Shown: positions 21,312 to 21,477 of the stretch, in pieces | Numbering within the stretch: the stretch's first letter is position 1 | Layout of the letters: each line of letters opens with the position of its first letter | Source: a virus | Virus record (IMG/VR): IMGVR_UViG_3300050015_000066 | Span: 1 to 21,477 of that record | Length of the DNA: 21,477 nt | Strand: one strand, 5' to 3' | Notes under the pieces: generated by a model | What the model saw: the letters and a program-made list of their open reading frames with translations, nothing else | Database searches by the model: none | Told to the model about the DNA's origin: nothing | Position numbers and translations under genes: made by a program

Positions 21312-21477
21312 TTATTTGTATCCAAGTGTTATTTTAATTTTGTCGATCATAGCTTTTTCGTTGGTGTCTAGTGATTTATCTAGTTCTACCAACAATTCTT
21401 TGACGGTAATGTCTCTTCCCAATTTTGTTTGTAAATCCTTTATAGATTGTATATTATCTATTATTTTGGTCAACAAT
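21312..21477 (-). CDS. Unknown protein, 3' end only (54 residues visible)
   Basis: An open frame enters from the right edge and stops at 21312-21314. The visible part is helical and charged (LLTKIIDNIQSIKDLQTKLG, then KELLVELDKSLDTNEKAMIDKIK, ending LGYK). No family can be named from this fragment. A clear terminator follows, which supports it as the last gene of its transcript. Confidence 0.65.
   Translation of the reverse strand, partial: LLTKIIDNIQSIKDLQTKLGRDITVKELLVELDKSLDTNEKAMIDKIKITLGYK

Noticed and set aside
1-21477. tRNA genes, CRISPR arrays, integrase, att sites or insertion sequences
   Set aside because: None seen on either strand; the repeats present are within the fibre gene or are short palindromes.

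Overview
This window is part of a double-stranded DNA tailed-phage genome (free phage or prophage; neither end nor an attachment site is visible). It is AT-rich. Almost every gene starts behind an A/T-rich leader rather than a Shine-Dalgarno sequence. The tail fibre carries GIGTT-type motifs and long ASY-rich repeats. Together these point to a Bacteroidota host, but this is inference and no host gene is present. The structural genes are non-contractile-tail (siphovirus-like), with no sheath or baseplate protein recognised.

Layout, following the minus strand from right to left. At 21312-21477 is the 3' end of an unknown gene, followed by a strong terminator hairpin (21198-21224). Then comes about 900 bases with no convincing protein gene (20378-21311). 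It holds a promoter-like box, a long pseudoknot and a chain of hairpins, and looks like a structured non-coding RNA of about 600 nt. This is the most interesting part of the window. A small basic protein (20147-20377) converges on the only clear plus-strand gene, a RuvC/RNase H-fold resolvase (19632-20150). Three very small minus-strand genes follow (18951-19564). Next is a palindrome-dense, relatively GC-rich island (18660-18950) with one doubtful plus-strand ORF.

From 18541 down to 1 runs a continuous late module, collinear with phage lambda: small terminase, two micro-genes, large terminase (GpA type), gpW-like connector, portal, S49 prohead protease, coiled-coil scaffold, major capsid, head-closure candidate, gp10/Z-like tail completion, tail terminator, tail tube, chaperone candidate, a short tape measure, two tail proteins, a 1055-residue cysteine-rich protein, a zinc-ribbon protein and a repeat-rich tail fibre that leaves the window at base 1. 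Assignments of the small head-tail and tail genes rest largely on this order.

Transcription seems organised by a repeated TTGGACA box placed before each module: tail fibre, tail, capsid, connector/portal, terminase, resolvase and putative ncRNA. The scaffold plus capsid pair has its own box and a terminator directly after the capsid gene, so it looks like a dedicated high-expression unit.
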